NCBI RefSeq assembly: GCF_019448085.1
Contig: NZ_JAGFNZ010000001.1
Location: 620,001 to 684,000, forward strand
Reading direction: 5' to 3'
Length of the DNA: 64,000 nucleotides
DNA from: Caproiciproducens faecalis
Lineage (GTDB): Bacteria; Bacillota; Clostridia; Oscillospirales; Acutalibacteraceae
Shown here: positions 8,969 through 16,816 of the stretch, piece after piece
Layout: each line of letters begins with the position of its first letter
How positions within the stretch are numbered: position 1 is the first letter of the stretch
The notes under the pieces: model-generated
Database searches by the model: none
Told to the model about the DNA's origin: nothing
Seen by the model: only the letters and a program-made list of their open reading frames with translations
Position numbers and translations under genes: made by a program

Positions 8969-9742
8969 TCAGTTTAACCGTTCAATTTTGGTTACCGTTA
9001 CAGCCCTTGTGCTGTTGCCGTCTATTGCGCCTTCATAGTAGATTCTCAGCCTTTTCCCCAGCTGCAGTCCGCTGCCGGAGCTGTCAAAATCGCCGCCTTC
9101 CTTTAAGAAGGTAATCGAGCGGCCGTCGTCCGTTTTAATGGTAATGGTCTGGGTCATGACTTCTTCCAGGGTGCCGTCCACAGTGGCAATGCCGCCGGAG
9201 GAAGCATCCGCGCCCAAAATCTGGAACCGGTTCAGAACGTCGCTGTCCGGCAGAACCATACTGTTGTAAAGATCCGACTTTGCTCCCACTTCATACGGGG
9301 AGTTTTTCGGCAGAGTAAAACAGTAGACGATGTCCTCTTTGGTTCCCAGATAGGTGGGCTTGGGGTCAAGTGTTTCGCCCTTCGTTTTTTCCCACCAGTC
9401 TTTTGATACAATCAGAATCGTAAGCAGTGAGCACTCTTTGTCATCCTGAAAAAGGAAATCCACTTTTGTATATTTTGTGCCGTCGTCCGACATGGTTTCA
9501 GTTGTAACCGCCGGGGTGTAATTTTTATCCTCCCAGCTGTCGGGAACCGCAAATGAAAAACTCAGCTTGTCGTTTGTATAAAACTTTTGAATGGCACTGC
9601 TTTTTGCGCTGCTTTTGGCTCTGATTTCGGACGGAGCGGCTTTGGCGAGCATGACGGCGGGCGCTTCTGCTTTTGACGCGCATGCAGTCAGCAAAACCAG
9701 CAGAGCCGATAGAAACAGCAATAAAAGCTTTGGTTTCCTCAT
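8969..9742 (-). CDS. Predicted lipoprotein with PsbP-like middle region
   Basis: The protein has 257 residues. The signal peptide ends in a lipobox LLVLLTAC (cysteine near residue 21), so it should be anchored on the outer membrane face. The middle (FYTNDKLSFSFAVPDSWEDK) resembles the start of PsbP/DUF1795-like domains found in secreted Firmicute proteins. The C-terminal 75 residues (TVDGTLEEVMTQTITIKTDD, LRIYYEGAIDG) look like a small beta-barrel add-on. No catalytic motif is seen. ATG 9742 is chosen for GGAGGAG six bases upstream; the ATG seven codons earlier would precede that site. It has its own promoter (9778-9806). Confidence 0.75.
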   Translation of the reverse strand: MRKPKLLLLFLSALLVLLTACASKAEAPAVMLAKAAPSEIRAKSSAKSSAIQKFYTNDKLSFSFAVPDSWEDKNYTPAVTTETMSDDGTKYTKVDFLFQDDKECSLLTILIVSKDWWEKTKGETLDPKPTYLGTKEDIVYCFTLPKNSPYEVGAKSDLYNSMVLPDSDVLNRFQILGADASSGGIATVDGTLEEVMTQTITIKTDDGRSITFLKEGGDFDSSGSGLQLGKRLRIYYEGAIDGNSTRAVTVTKIERLN

Positions 9743-9777
9743 AAATCTCCTCCATTCGGGCATAACTTTACAGCTAC

Positions 9778-9806
9778 ATCATATTCCGTGGCTTTGTAAA
9801 AGTCAA
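9778..9806 (-). promoter_or_regulatory. Sigma-A promoter of the lipoprotein gene
   Basis: On the minus strand TTGACT (9801-9806) and TATGAT (9778-9783) are 17 bp apart. A 23-bp palindrome lies just upstream (9819-9841). Confidence 0.7.
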
Positions 9807-9818
9807 TTATGGTATAAC

Positions 9819-9841
9819 AATTGTAATAAATCATTACAATT
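9819..9841. promoter_or_regulatory. 23-bp palindrome between divergent genes, possible operator
   Basis: The perfect 9-bp arms aattgtaat (9819-9827) and attacaatt (9833-9841) enclose aaatc. The site lies 13 bp upstream of the -35 of the lipoprotein gene and about 75 bp before the yaiI-family gene. It has no T-tail, so it is unlikely to be a terminator. Confidence 0.5.
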
Positions 9842-9922
9842 CTGTTATATTTTAAAATCAGCCATCCACAGAGAATTCGTGATATAATAAAGCTGGAAAA
9901 TTATTGAAGGCGGCGGTTGCTG

Positions 9923-10360
9923 ATGAACATTCTGGTGGATGCCGATGCCTGCCCGGTCAAAGAGATTATTGTCCGGCTGGCAAAAAAGCAAAAAGTACCC
10001 GTGACCATGCTGACAGATACCAGCCATCTTCTGGATGACGGGTACAGCAGGGTAATTACGGTGGATAAGGGTCGGGACAGTGCGGATATCCGTCTGGTTA
10101 ATCTGGTAGAGGACGGGGACATTGTTGTCACCCAGGACTTTGGCGTGGCGGCCATGGCGCTTGCCAAAGGCGCAAAAGTTCTGAACCAGAACGGTATGGT
10201 CTACGACAATTCCAATATGGACCGCCTGCTGTTTGAACGCGCGCTCGGCCAGGAAATGCGCCGTGCGGGAGTAAGAAGCGGAAAGATCAAAAAGAGAACA
10301 AAACTGGACGATGAATCGTTTGAACGGGCGTTTGTACGCATGATTAACGAAACTATTTGA
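9923..10360 (+). CDS. YaiI/YqxD family protein (DUF188)
   Basis: The protein has 145 residues and belongs to the UPF0178/DUF188 family, a PIN/NYN-like fold thought to act on RNA, though no activity is established. MNILVDADACPVKEII with acidic residues opens the protein; TDTSHLLDDG, VDKGRDSADIRLVN and VVTQDFGVAAMALAKG follow in family order. The aspartates in DADACP, DSAD and TQD would form the metal site. ATG 9923 aligns with family starts. A TTG six bases earlier is better spaced from GAAGG (9906-9910), so the true start may be 9917. An extended -10 (TGATATAAT) precedes the gene at about 9880. Confidence 0.9.
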   Translation: MNILVDADACPVKEIIVRLAKKQKVPVTMLTDTSHLLDDGYSRVITVDKGRDSADIRLVNLVEDGDIVVTQDFGVAAMALAKGAKVLNQNGMVYDNSNMDRLLFERALGQEMRRAGVRSGKIKKRTKLDDESFERAFVRMINETI

Positions 10361-10384
10361 CAAACTAAAATTATATGATATAAT
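10357..10384 (+). promoter_or_regulatory. Strong sigma-A promoter overlapping the end of the YaiI-family gene
   Basis: TTGACA (10357-10362) overlaps the TGA stop of the upstream gene; TATAAT (10379-10384) follows after 16 bp. It drives the flavoprotein gene starting at 10458. Confidence 0.8.
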
Positions 10385-10457
10385 ACCATTGTTTTGCCTG
10401 CAGCACAAAAATCCTATTTGGAAAATTGCTAGAAACAGGAAGCGTGAGGTTACAAAT

Positions 10458-11879
10458 ATGTACGATTATGATTTGATTGTGATTGGTGCCGGCCCTGCCG
10501 GCATTTTTACGGCTCTGGAAATGGACAAGCTTGCACCCGAAAAAAAGGTGCTGGTTGTGGACAGCGGCAGCACGATTGACCGGCGTACCTGCCCGGCCAG
10601 AACCTCCGGGCAGTGCGCCCACTGCAAGACCTGCAACATTATGAACGGCTGGGCCGGTGCCGGTGCTTTTTCGGACGGAAAGCTTTCCCTCTCCGAGGAA
10701 GTGGGCGGTAATATTACAGACTATATGACGGTGGAAAAAGCGCGTGAACTGATTCACTACGCCGACGACGTCTACCTGCACTTCGGCGCGCCGGACAAGG
10801 TTTTCGGAAAAAGCGACAAGTTTGCGGAGAAGGTGTCCTATGAAGCGCGCAGGGAAAACATTCAACTGATTCCCTGTCCGGTTCGCCACATGGGCACCGA
10901 GTATTCCTTTGAAGTACTCAGAGGAATGTACCGCTACCTTTCCGAAAGACCGAATTTTGAGTTTCGGGAGTACACCACAGCGGATTCCATTTTTGTGGAA
11001 AACGAGAAAGCGGAGGGCGTTTGGCTGGTAAACCGCGCCGGGGAGCGCACCCTTGTCCGCGCGCCCTATGTGATAGCCGCACCGGGACGCGGCGGCGCCG
11101 AGTGGCTGGCCCGCATTGCCCAGGAAAACAAGCTCGCCACTACCAATAATGAAGTGGACATCGGTGTGCGTGTGGAAGTGCCCAACGCCGTGATGGACCA
11201 TCTGACCAAAAATCTGTATGAAGCCAAGCTGGTTTACTATTCGGATACGTTTGAGAATAAAGTGCGTACGTTCTGCATGAACCCCGGCGGCATTGTCAGT
11301 GAAGAACATTACGACGGCGGCATCGACGGCGGAATTGCGGTTGTGAACGGCCATTCCTATGCCGATGAGGACAAGCACAGCGAAAACACCAATTTTGCCA
11401 TGCTGGTTTCCACCCGGTTTACGGAGCCGTTCAATCAGCCGATCGAATACGGCCGATATATTGCGCAGCTCGGAAACATGCTTACCGGCGGCGGAATCAT
11501 GGTACAGCGCTTGGGCGACCTGCTACTGGGCAGACGTACGGACTACACAAGGCTGAAAAAATCCACCACGGTGCCGACCTTGAAAAACGCGGTGCCGGGC
11601 GATTTATCCTTTGTACTGCCGCACCGCCACCTGACCAGCATTGTGGAGTCGCTCCGCGCGTTTGACAAACTGGCCCCGGGTCTTTACTCCAAAAACACCC
11701 TCCTTTACGGGGTGGAAGTCAAATTCTATTCCTCCAAGGTATCGGTCAAAAAGAATTTTGAAACGGAAATTGAAAACCTTTACACAATCGGCGACGGAGC
11801 GGGCATTACCCGCGGGCTGATGCAGGCTTCCGTAACCGGCGTAGTGGTTGCGAGAGATATTGCGAAAAAGCTGAGCTGA
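10458..11879 (+). CDS. FAD-dependent dehydrogenase, COG2509 type, with four-Cys cluster
   Basis: The protein has 473 residues. The dinucleotide-binding motif IVIGAGPAGIFTALEM opens it, and later YTIGDGAGITRGLMQASVTG forms the C-terminal FAD contact. GWAGAGAFSDGKLSLSEEVG is the signature shared with COG2509 flavoproteins. Just before it is a cysteine cluster, CPARTSGQCAHCKTC, spaced C-x7-C-x2-C-x2-C, which could bind an Fe-S cluster or zinc. The paralogue at 40264 lacks these cysteines. ATG 10458 is chosen for GTGAGGT upstream and the family N-terminus. The protein is soluble and its physiological substrate is unknown. Confidence 0.85.
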   Translation: MYDYDLIVIGAGPAGIFTALEMDKLAPEKKVLVVDSGSTIDRRTCPARTSGQCAHCKTCNIMNGWAGAGAFSDGKLSLSEEVGGNITDYMTVEKARELIHYADDVYLHFGAPDKVFGKSDKFAEKVSYEARRENIQLIPCPVRHMGTEYSFEVLRGMYRYLSERPNFEFREYTTADSIFVENEKAEGVWLVNRAGERTLVRAPYVIAAPGRGGAEWLARIAQENKLATTNNEVDIGVRVEVPNAVMDHLTKNLYEAKLVYYSDTFENKVRTFCMNPGGIVSEEHYDGGIDGGIAVVNGHSYADEDKHSENTNFAMLVSTRFTEPFNQPIEYGRYIAQLGNMLTGGGIMVQRLGDLLLGRRTDYTRLKKSTTVPTLKNAVPGDLSFVLPHRHLTSIVESLRAFDKLAPGLYSKNTLLYGVEVKFYSSKVSVKKNFETEIENLYTIGDGAGITRGLMQASVTGVVVARDIAKKLS

Positions 11880-11900
11880 ATTATTTTGAAAGTCTGAAAA

Positions 11901-11935
11901 GCGGCAAACCCGTTGGAACTGGGTTTGCCGCTTTT
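11901..11935 (+). terminator. Terminator after the COG2509 gene
   Basis: The 11-bp arms gcggcaaaccc (11901-11911) and gggtttgccgc (11921-11931) are followed by TTTT. The ATG at 11936 sits at its foot and is not a start. Confidence 0.85.
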
Positions 11936-11998
11936 ATGCATGTCTTAAGAATCCCGTCATATAATGTGATAAACAATCAATGGGGGGAGGACGAATCT

Positions 11999-13018
11999 TT
12001 GCCGGATTTTTCTTTAAATTATTTTATTGGGTCAAACAGTTCAAGAGGGTATGTCAGCTTTTTTCAATCGAATTTCGGCCGTCTGAAAACGGTTGTTCGC
12101 CTCAGCGGCTATCCGTCCATTATCGTGTCGGACATCGTGAGCAACTTGTGTTCCGCCGCGCGCGACAGCGGCTGTCACGCGCAATTAATACATAACTGTC
12201 TGGACAATTCCATGGAAGGGGTTATTATTCCGGAAAAAAACGCGGGAGTGATTAATTTTCCGTTTTACAGCGAAGAGGAATACCCGGTTGCGGCAATTCT
12301 CAATGACGATAATTTGAGCCAGACCCACGTCTGTCTGGCGTCCGCAGGGCGGCATTTCGCTGCCGCGCGGGAAATTCATGACAAATGGGAACAGATTTAT
12401 ATTGCCAATATGGATTTTGACGCCGCCAACCGGCTGGCCGCCCAGACGATTGAAAAAGTGGTCGGCGGTAAAACACTGGGGAAAAAGGGTGCACAGATTC
12501 ACCGCTATTTCGGTGCGGCAACCGTAAACGGCGCCTATGATTATATTGACAACCTGACGGAAGATCTTGAAAAACGGTATTTTATCAAAGGCCGGCCCGG
12601 TACCGGGAAATCGACTTTTCTAAAAAAAATTGCGGAATATGCCACCGCGGCGGGTTTCAACACGGAAATTTATCACTGCGCGTTTGACCCGAACAGCCTT
12701 GATATGGTGATTCTGCGGGAGCTGAGCGTGGCGCTGTTTGACAGCACCTCTCCGCATGAGTATTTTCCTTCCCGCCCGGACGACGAGGTGATTGATATCT
12801 ATAAGGCCGCGGTTACAGATAAAACAGACGAAAAATATCGCACGGAAATTACGGCCATTATGGTGGATTATAAGGCGGAAATCGGGAAAGCGACGAAGCA
12901 GCTTGCCCGCGCAAAACGATACTACGACGATGTGCAGAGGATTTTTCTCTCCAAACTCAGCGCCGAAGCACTCGGCATTGCGGAAGAAAGAATTCGCGAT
13001 ACTGTCTTTGGCAGTTAA
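11999..13018 (+). CDS. PRK06851-like P-loop ATPase with degenerate first nucleotide site
   Basis: The protein has 339 residues. The start is TTG 11999 because GGGGGGAGGA (11982-11991) lies seven bases upstream. The in-frame ATG at 11936 is in a terminator, before the -10 TATAAT at 11960. One intact Walker A, FIKGRPGTGKSTFLKKIA, lies near residue 195, with a following helical region. PRK06851 proteins carry two P-loop halves. Here the first half (RGYVSFFQSNFGRLKTVVRL) keeps the lead-in but has SGYPSIIVSD where a GGPGTGKST would be, so it should not bind nucleotide. C-terminal helices are charged (YKAEIGKATKQLARAKRYY). Function is not established. Confidence 0.75.
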   Translation: MPDFSLNYFIGSNSSRGYVSFFQSNFGRLKTVVRLSGYPSIIVSDIVSNLCSAARDSGCHAQLIHNCLDNSMEGVIIPEKNAGVINFPFYSEEEYPVAAILNDDNLSQTHVCLASAGRHFAAAREIHDKWEQIYIANMDFDAANRLAAQTIEKVVGGKTLGKKGAQIHRYFGAATVNGAYDYIDNLTEDLEKRYFIKGRPGTGKSTFLKKIAEYATAAGFNTEIYHCAFDPNSLDMVILRELSVALFDSTSPHEYFPSRPDDEVIDIYKAAVTDKTDEKYRTEITAIMVDYKAEIGKATKQLARAKRYYDDVQRIFLSKLSAEALGIAEERIRDTVFGS

Positions 13019-13020
13019 AA

Positions 13021-13050
13021 AAGAACCGGCGGAAATTTCCGCCGGTTCTT
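13021..13050. terminator. Bidirectional terminator
   Basis: A perfect 30-nt inverted repeat centred on aattt, with aagaaccggcgg (13021-13032) pairing ccgccggttctt (13039-13050). It touches the stop codon of the convergent SGNH hydrolase gene. Confidence 0.85.
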
Positions 13051-13733
13051 TATGCGTTGGCAATCGCGTAGCGTTCAATGGTTTCTCCAATCAGCCGGTG
13101 CCCGTTTTCATTGGGATGAATTCCGTCTTCACAGATCAGCTTCTGGTAGTTCCCGGTTTTCAGGAATGCGCTGCTGATGTCGATCAGCGGGACGTTGTGC
13201 AGGATTGCGAGCCGGTTGACGGCAAGATTATACATTTCGTGCCAGCGGTAGATAAACTCCACATCGCCGAGCCAGCGCAGGATGTTTTCCGGATTCAGCC
13301 CGCGTGAGATCCACGCAAAGTACCGTTTCGCGTCAATCGGAGGAAGGGAAAGCAGGACGGGTCGGCCGCCACACGCCCTGACCTCATCGATCATCCGGGA
13401 GTAGTATTCTTCAAACACGGAAACCGGGGTGTTCGGAACATGGTCGCTCTCAGGGGAAGCCGAAATCTCCGACCAGTTAAAATCACAGTCGTTGCCGCCG
13501 AATTCCAGTACCGTGTAGTCATAGCGGTTCAGTTCGGTTTTGTGTCTGTCCAGTACCTCGCCGCCTTTTGTGACGGTGCAGCCGAATTTGGAAAAATTCC
13601 GAATCGCGATATGATTGCTTTTTTCAATCCTGCTGACAAAACTGTCCTTCAAAAGAATATATTTTTTAAGGACACTGTCAAAAACAATGCCCTTGGCTAC
13701 GGAATCGCCGAAAACACAGACAGATTGAATCAC
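13050..13733 (-). CDS. SGNH/GDSL-family hydrolase
   Basis: The protein has 227 residues. Block I is VFGDSVAKG with the nucleophile Ser, the oxyanion residues are in EFGGNDCDFNW, and block V is DGIHPNENGH with the catalytic Asp and His. Such enzymes are esterases or lipases acting on acyl or acetyl esters. No signal peptide or membrane segment is seen, so it is cytosolic. The start is GTG 13733 with AAGGGAG eight bases upstream. Its promoter overlaps a 43-bp palindrome, which suggests tight repression by an unlinked regulator. The true substrate cannot be read from the sequence. Confidence 0.85.
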   Translation of the reverse strand: MIQSVCVFGDSVAKGIVFDSVLKKYILLKDSFVSRIEKSNHIAIRNFSKFGCTVTKGGEVLDRHKTELNRYDYTVLEFGGNDCDFNWSEISASPESDHVPNTPVSVFEEYYSRMIDEVRACGGRPVLLSLPPIDAKRYFAWISRGLNPENILRWLGDVEFIYRWHEMYNLAVNRLAILHNVPLIDISSAFLKTGNYQKLICEDGIHPNENGHRLIGETIERYAIANA

Positions 13734-13758
13734 AACAGCACTCCCTTCGTAATTGTAA

Positions 13759-13801
13759 TAAATGTGTTATATAGTATTAAATACTATATAACACATTTAT
13801 A
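13759..13801. promoter_or_regulatory. 43-bp near-perfect palindrome over the SGNH hydrolase promoter
   Basis: 21-bp arms around a single central base at 13780: left arm begins ataaatgtgttatatag, right arm ends ctatataacacatttat. It covers the minus-strand -10 and start region of the gene at 13733. No T-tail and no GC pairs at the core, so an operator is more likely than a terminator. Confidence 0.7.
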
Positions 13802-13812
13802 AGAATGTCAAT
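13784..13812 (-). promoter_or_regulatory. Sigma-A promoter of the SGNH hydrolase gene
   Basis: On the minus strand TTGACA (13807-13812) and TATAGT (13784-13789) are 17 bp apart. The -10 lies inside the long palindrome. Confidence 0.75.
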
Positions 13813-13837
13813 ATTATAACGCAAAGAGTGCGAAATA

Positions 13838-14833
13838 TTATGTTAGGCTGATTTCCCCTACAAAATTGGTGGCAAAAACCCGCTTTACCTCTTCGGATTT
13901 TTCTGTTTGCCCCAAAGCCCACATCAGCTTGGTGACCGCTGCCTCCGTCGTCATGTCAAAGCCCTGGACAACGCCGCTCTGCAGCGCTTTCTGTCCGGCC
14001 TGATAAATGGTGAAGTCGCTCCGTTCGTACAGGCACTGGCTGCAAACCACTACGGAAATACCGTATTCCACGATTTTCTGCAGCTGAGCGATCAAATCAC
14101 GGCGGATAAAATTCAGCCCGCCCGCGCCGAACGCTTCAATCACAATTCCTTTATAATTCATTTTTAAAAGCATGTCGAATATTTCCGGGTTAAGGCCGGG
14201 AATGAGCTTCATCAGGAAAACGTCGGTGCAGAGCCGGTCTTCCAGAACGAATCCCCCCTCCATTTTCGGGAGGATGCTTTCATTGAACTTTAATCCGCCC
14301 GCGTCTACCACAGCGGCGGGAGGACAGTTGACGCTTTCAAAGGCGTCAAAGCCCGTGGTGCGCACCTTTACCGCGCGGGTACCCAAAATGACCTTGCGGT
14401 CAAACGCAAGATAGACGCCCGGCTTTTTGGAGCAGGCCATTGCGAAAGCGCAGCGCAGGTTTTCCACACCATCCGTCAGCGGGTGCCGGATCGGCAGCTG
14501 GGAACCGGTGATGACCACCGGAATGGGAACGTTGCGCAGCATAAAAGACAGGACTGCGGCGGTGTACGCCATGGTGTCCGTACCGTGGGTCAGCACAATT
14601 CCGTCGTAGTTCGGATATTCACGGGCAATGGTACGCGCAATGCACTGCCACTCTTCCGGCTGAATGTTGGAGCTGTCAAGCTGAAATAAATCTTCAACTT
14701 CCACGTCATATTCTGCAGTCAGCCCGCCGATAAAATCGGCCAGCTGCTGGCTGCTCAGCGACGGTGCAAGCCCTTCATCCGTCTGTTCGGAGGCAATGGT
14801 TCCGCCGGTGGTAATCAGCAGTAATTTATTCAT
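13838..14833 (-). CDS. ansA: L-asparaginase, type I
   Basis: Hydrolyses L-asparagine to aspartate and ammonia. The protein has 331 residues, and the absence of a signal peptide points to the cytosolic type I enzyme. The first catalytic threonine is in LLITTGGTIAS, the second in GIVLTHGTDTMAYTA with the Thr-Asp pair; SSNIQPEEW and ITGSQLPIRHPLTDG are also typical. A putative promoter lies about 55 bp upstream (TTTACT, 17 bp, TAGTAT on the minus strand). Start ATG 14833 has GGGGTG upstream. It is a single gene next to the divergent Bce-type regulator. Confidence 0.92.
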   Translation of the reverse strand: MNKLLLITTGGTIASEQTDEGLAPSLSSQQLADFIGGLTAEYDVEVEDLFQLDSSNIQPEEWQCIARTIAREYPNYDGIVLTHGTDTMAYTAAVLSFMLRNVPIPVVITGSQLPIRHPLTDGVENLRCAFAMACSKKPGVYLAFDRKVILGTRAVKVRTTGFDAFESVNCPPAAVVDAGGLKFNESILPKMEGGFVLEDRLCTDVFLMKLIPGLNPEIFDMLLKMNYKGIVIEAFGAGGLNFIRRDLIAQLQKIVEYGISVVVCSQCLYERSDFTIYQAGQKALQSGVVQGFDMTTEAAVTKLMWALGQTEKSEEVKRVFATNFVGEISLT

Positions 14834-14967
14834 GGTAACACCCCGATTATTATGATGAATAGGATTTACAATATACTATCATTAATAGAAACGAAAGTAA
14901 ATGAAGCGATCTCTAAAATCAAGAAAATTCCAAAGCCTTTTTCGCGCAGCTCCTACAAAAGCGCCGA

Positions 14968-14996
14968 TTGCTTCTCAGGGCGGAATCCTCTATAAT
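14968..14996 (+). promoter_or_regulatory. Sigma-A promoter of the Bce-type two-component genes
   Basis: TTGCTT (14968-14973) and TATAAT (14991-14996) have a 17-bp spacer. Transcription should begin near 15003, which excludes upstream in-frame starts for the response regulator. Confidence 0.75.
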
Positions 14997-15047
14997 GGGA
15001 ACCAGGCAAAAGCAGTCAATCATATTTACTGGAAAGGGCGGATTTGT

Positions 15048-15713
15048 TTGTCCTCTGTTTTTATAGTGGAAGATGATGAAAAAATCAGAAGGGAACTGAC
15101 AAGGCTTCTTGAAAAATACGGATATACCTGTGCTTCTTCGGGAGATTTTGCCCATATGCCGGAAGTAATCCTGCGGGAAAACCCTCAGCTGGTTCTGCTG
15201 GACATCAATCTGCCGGTTTACGATGGGTACCATATCTGCCGGGAAATCCGGCGCAGCTCCCAGCTCCCCATTATCATCGTAACCAGCCGCGACAGCGATG
15301 TGGACGAGCTGATGAGCATGAGTCTGGGCGCGGACGATTTTATCACCAAGCCTTACAATACGCAGATCCTGCTTGCGCGGATTGCGTCCGTTCTAAAGCG
15401 CGCTTATCCTGCGGAACCGGCCAGCGTGCTGGCTCACCGCGGGCTGGAGCTTGACCTTTCACGCGGAACCGCTCGGTTTGGGAGCAAGGAAACGGAACTT
15501 TCGAAAAATGAGCTTCATATCCTGCATTTGCTTTTGCGCAACCGGGGTCGGATTGTTTCCCGCGACGAGATGATGAACGACCTGTGGCAGTCCGAAGAAT
15601 TTGTGGATGACAACACGCTTACGGTCAACATTAACCGGCTGCGCAAGAAGCTGGAAGGAATCGGCGTACACGATTATCTGACGACCAAACGGGGACTGGG
15701 GTATCTGGTATGA
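15048..15713 (+). CDS. OmpR-family response regulator, BceR-like
   Basis: The protein has 221 residues. The receiver domain runs to about residue 115, with the acidic pocket in VFIVEDDEKIRREL, the phosphoacceptor in LVLLDINLPVYDG and the conserved Lys in FITKPYN. The C-terminal winged helix has LSKNELHILHLLLRNRGRIV and DNTLTVNINRLRKKLE. The start is TTG 15048: GGAAAGGG lies nine bases upstream and the promoter is at 14968-14996. It overlaps the kinase gene by 4 bp. With the kinase and ABC pair it should form a bacitracin/lantibiotic-type sensing and resistance module, and the BceR-like site at 16723 is its likely target. Confidence 0.9.
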   Translation: MSSVFIVEDDEKIRRELTRLLEKYGYTCASSGDFAHMPEVILRENPQLVLLDINLPVYDGYHICREIRRSSQLPIIIVTSRDSDVDELMSMSLGADDFITKPYNTQILLARIASVLKRAYPAEPASVLAHRGLELDLSRGTARFGSKETELSKNELHILHLLLRNRGRIVSRDEMMNDLWQSEEFVDDNTLTVNINRLRKKLEGIGVHDYLTTKRGLGYLV

Positions 15714-16714
15714 GCCTGAAAAATTTTTTAGCCGACAAAGTCTATCATTTGATTTTTGTGCTGCTTACGGCTTCCTTTGCGGCTGTGTTACTGGCTGTTC
15801 TGGGGGTAGGAATCTACGCCGCCGTATTTGTCCCCCTGCTGTTTCTGGCGGGGGAAGCGGCTGCGCTGACACTGGAATTTCTGAGGAAACGGGCGTTTTA
15901 TAACGAACTGCTCCGGAACCTTGAAAAGCTGGATAAAAAATATCTGATCTCCGAAATGCTGGACGAGCCGTCTTTCTGCGAGGGAAAGCTCCTGTGCGAA
16001 TGCGTGAAAACGGCCTGCAAGGCTATGAATGATGAGATAGCCGGGTATCGCCACGCTTCTCAGGAGTACCGCGAATATATTGAAACCTGGGTGCACGAGG
16101 TGAAAACGCCGATTTCGTCCAGCAAATTGATGATAGAAAACAATAAAAATGAAGTGACCCTCAGTTTAAATGAGGAACTGACGAAAATAGAAAATTATGT
16201 GGAACAGGCGCTTTTTTATTCCCGCAGCAACCATGTGGAAAAAGATTACGTCATTAAGACCACAACCCTAAAAGCGCTCGTCGGTTCGGCGCTTAAAAAG
16301 TATTCCGCCGCGCTCATAGAGGGAAGAATCCGCGTGGAAACCTCCGCTTTGGATAAAACGGTGTATACCGACCTGAAGTGGACGGATTTCATCATCGGCC
16401 AGATTCTGATGAACTCTGTAAAGTACAGGAGCGGGGAGCCGGAAATCAAGATCTATGGACTGCAAAATCAGAACAGTGTGACACTGATGATTGCCGACAA
16501 CGGTGTCGGAATTCCAAAAAAAGATCTGGGCAGGGTGTTCGAAAAGGGCTTTACCGGCGAAAATGGAAGAACCTCTGCCAAATCAACGGGAATCGGGCTT
16601 TACCTCTGTAAGAAGCTCTGTGATAAACTCAATCTCGGCATCTCCATTGCTTCCACAGAAGGGAAGGGAACCCTTGTCTCCATTGTTTTTCCCAAAAGCA
16701 ATATGTTTGAGTAG
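15710..16714 (+). CDS. Intramembrane-sensing histidine kinase, BceS-like
   Basis: The protein has 334 residues. Two membrane helices (about residues 13-35 and 38-58) are separated by almost no loop, as in BceS-type kinases that sense through their partner transporter. The dimerisation motif is ETWVHEVKTPISSSK with the phosphorylated His near residue 130. The ATPase domain has N-box DFIIGQILMNSVKY, ADNGVGIPKKDLGRVFEKGF and STGIGLYLCKKL. It overlaps the regulator gene by 4 bp, which implies translational coupling. Confidence 0.9.
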   Translation: MSLKNFLADKVYHLIFVLLTASFAAVLLAVLGVGIYAAVFVPLLFLAGEAAALTLEFLRKRAFYNELLRNLEKLDKKYLISEMLDEPSFCEGKLLCECVKTACKAMNDEIAGYRHASQEYREYIETWVHEVKTPISSSKLMIENNKNEVTLSLNEELTKIENYVEQALFYSRSNHVEKDYVIKTTTLKALVGSALKKYSAALIEGRIRVETSALDKTVYTDLKWTDFIIGQILMNSVKYRSGEPEIKIYGLQNQNSVTLMIADNGVGIPKKDLGRVFEKGFTGENGRTSAKSTGIGLYLCKKLCDKLNLGISIASTEGKGTLVSIVFPKSNMFE

Positions 16715-16722
16715 CGGAAACC

Positions 16723-16736
16723 TTACAAAACTGTAA
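16723..16736 (+). promoter_or_regulatory. BceR-type operator upstream of the ABC transporter genes
   Basis: TTACA (16723-16727), four bases, TGTAA (16732-16736) exactly fits the TnACA-N4-TGTAA consensus described for BceR-like regulators. A -10-like TATACT is at 16781-16786, and no good -35 is seen, as expected for an activator-dependent promoter. Confidence 0.7.
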
Positions 16737-16816
16737 GCTTGCCGTAAGATAAATCAATGGTTCATACCGCAAAATTGTATTATACTGTTAATACAATTTG
16801 AAAAGGAGAAAATGAA

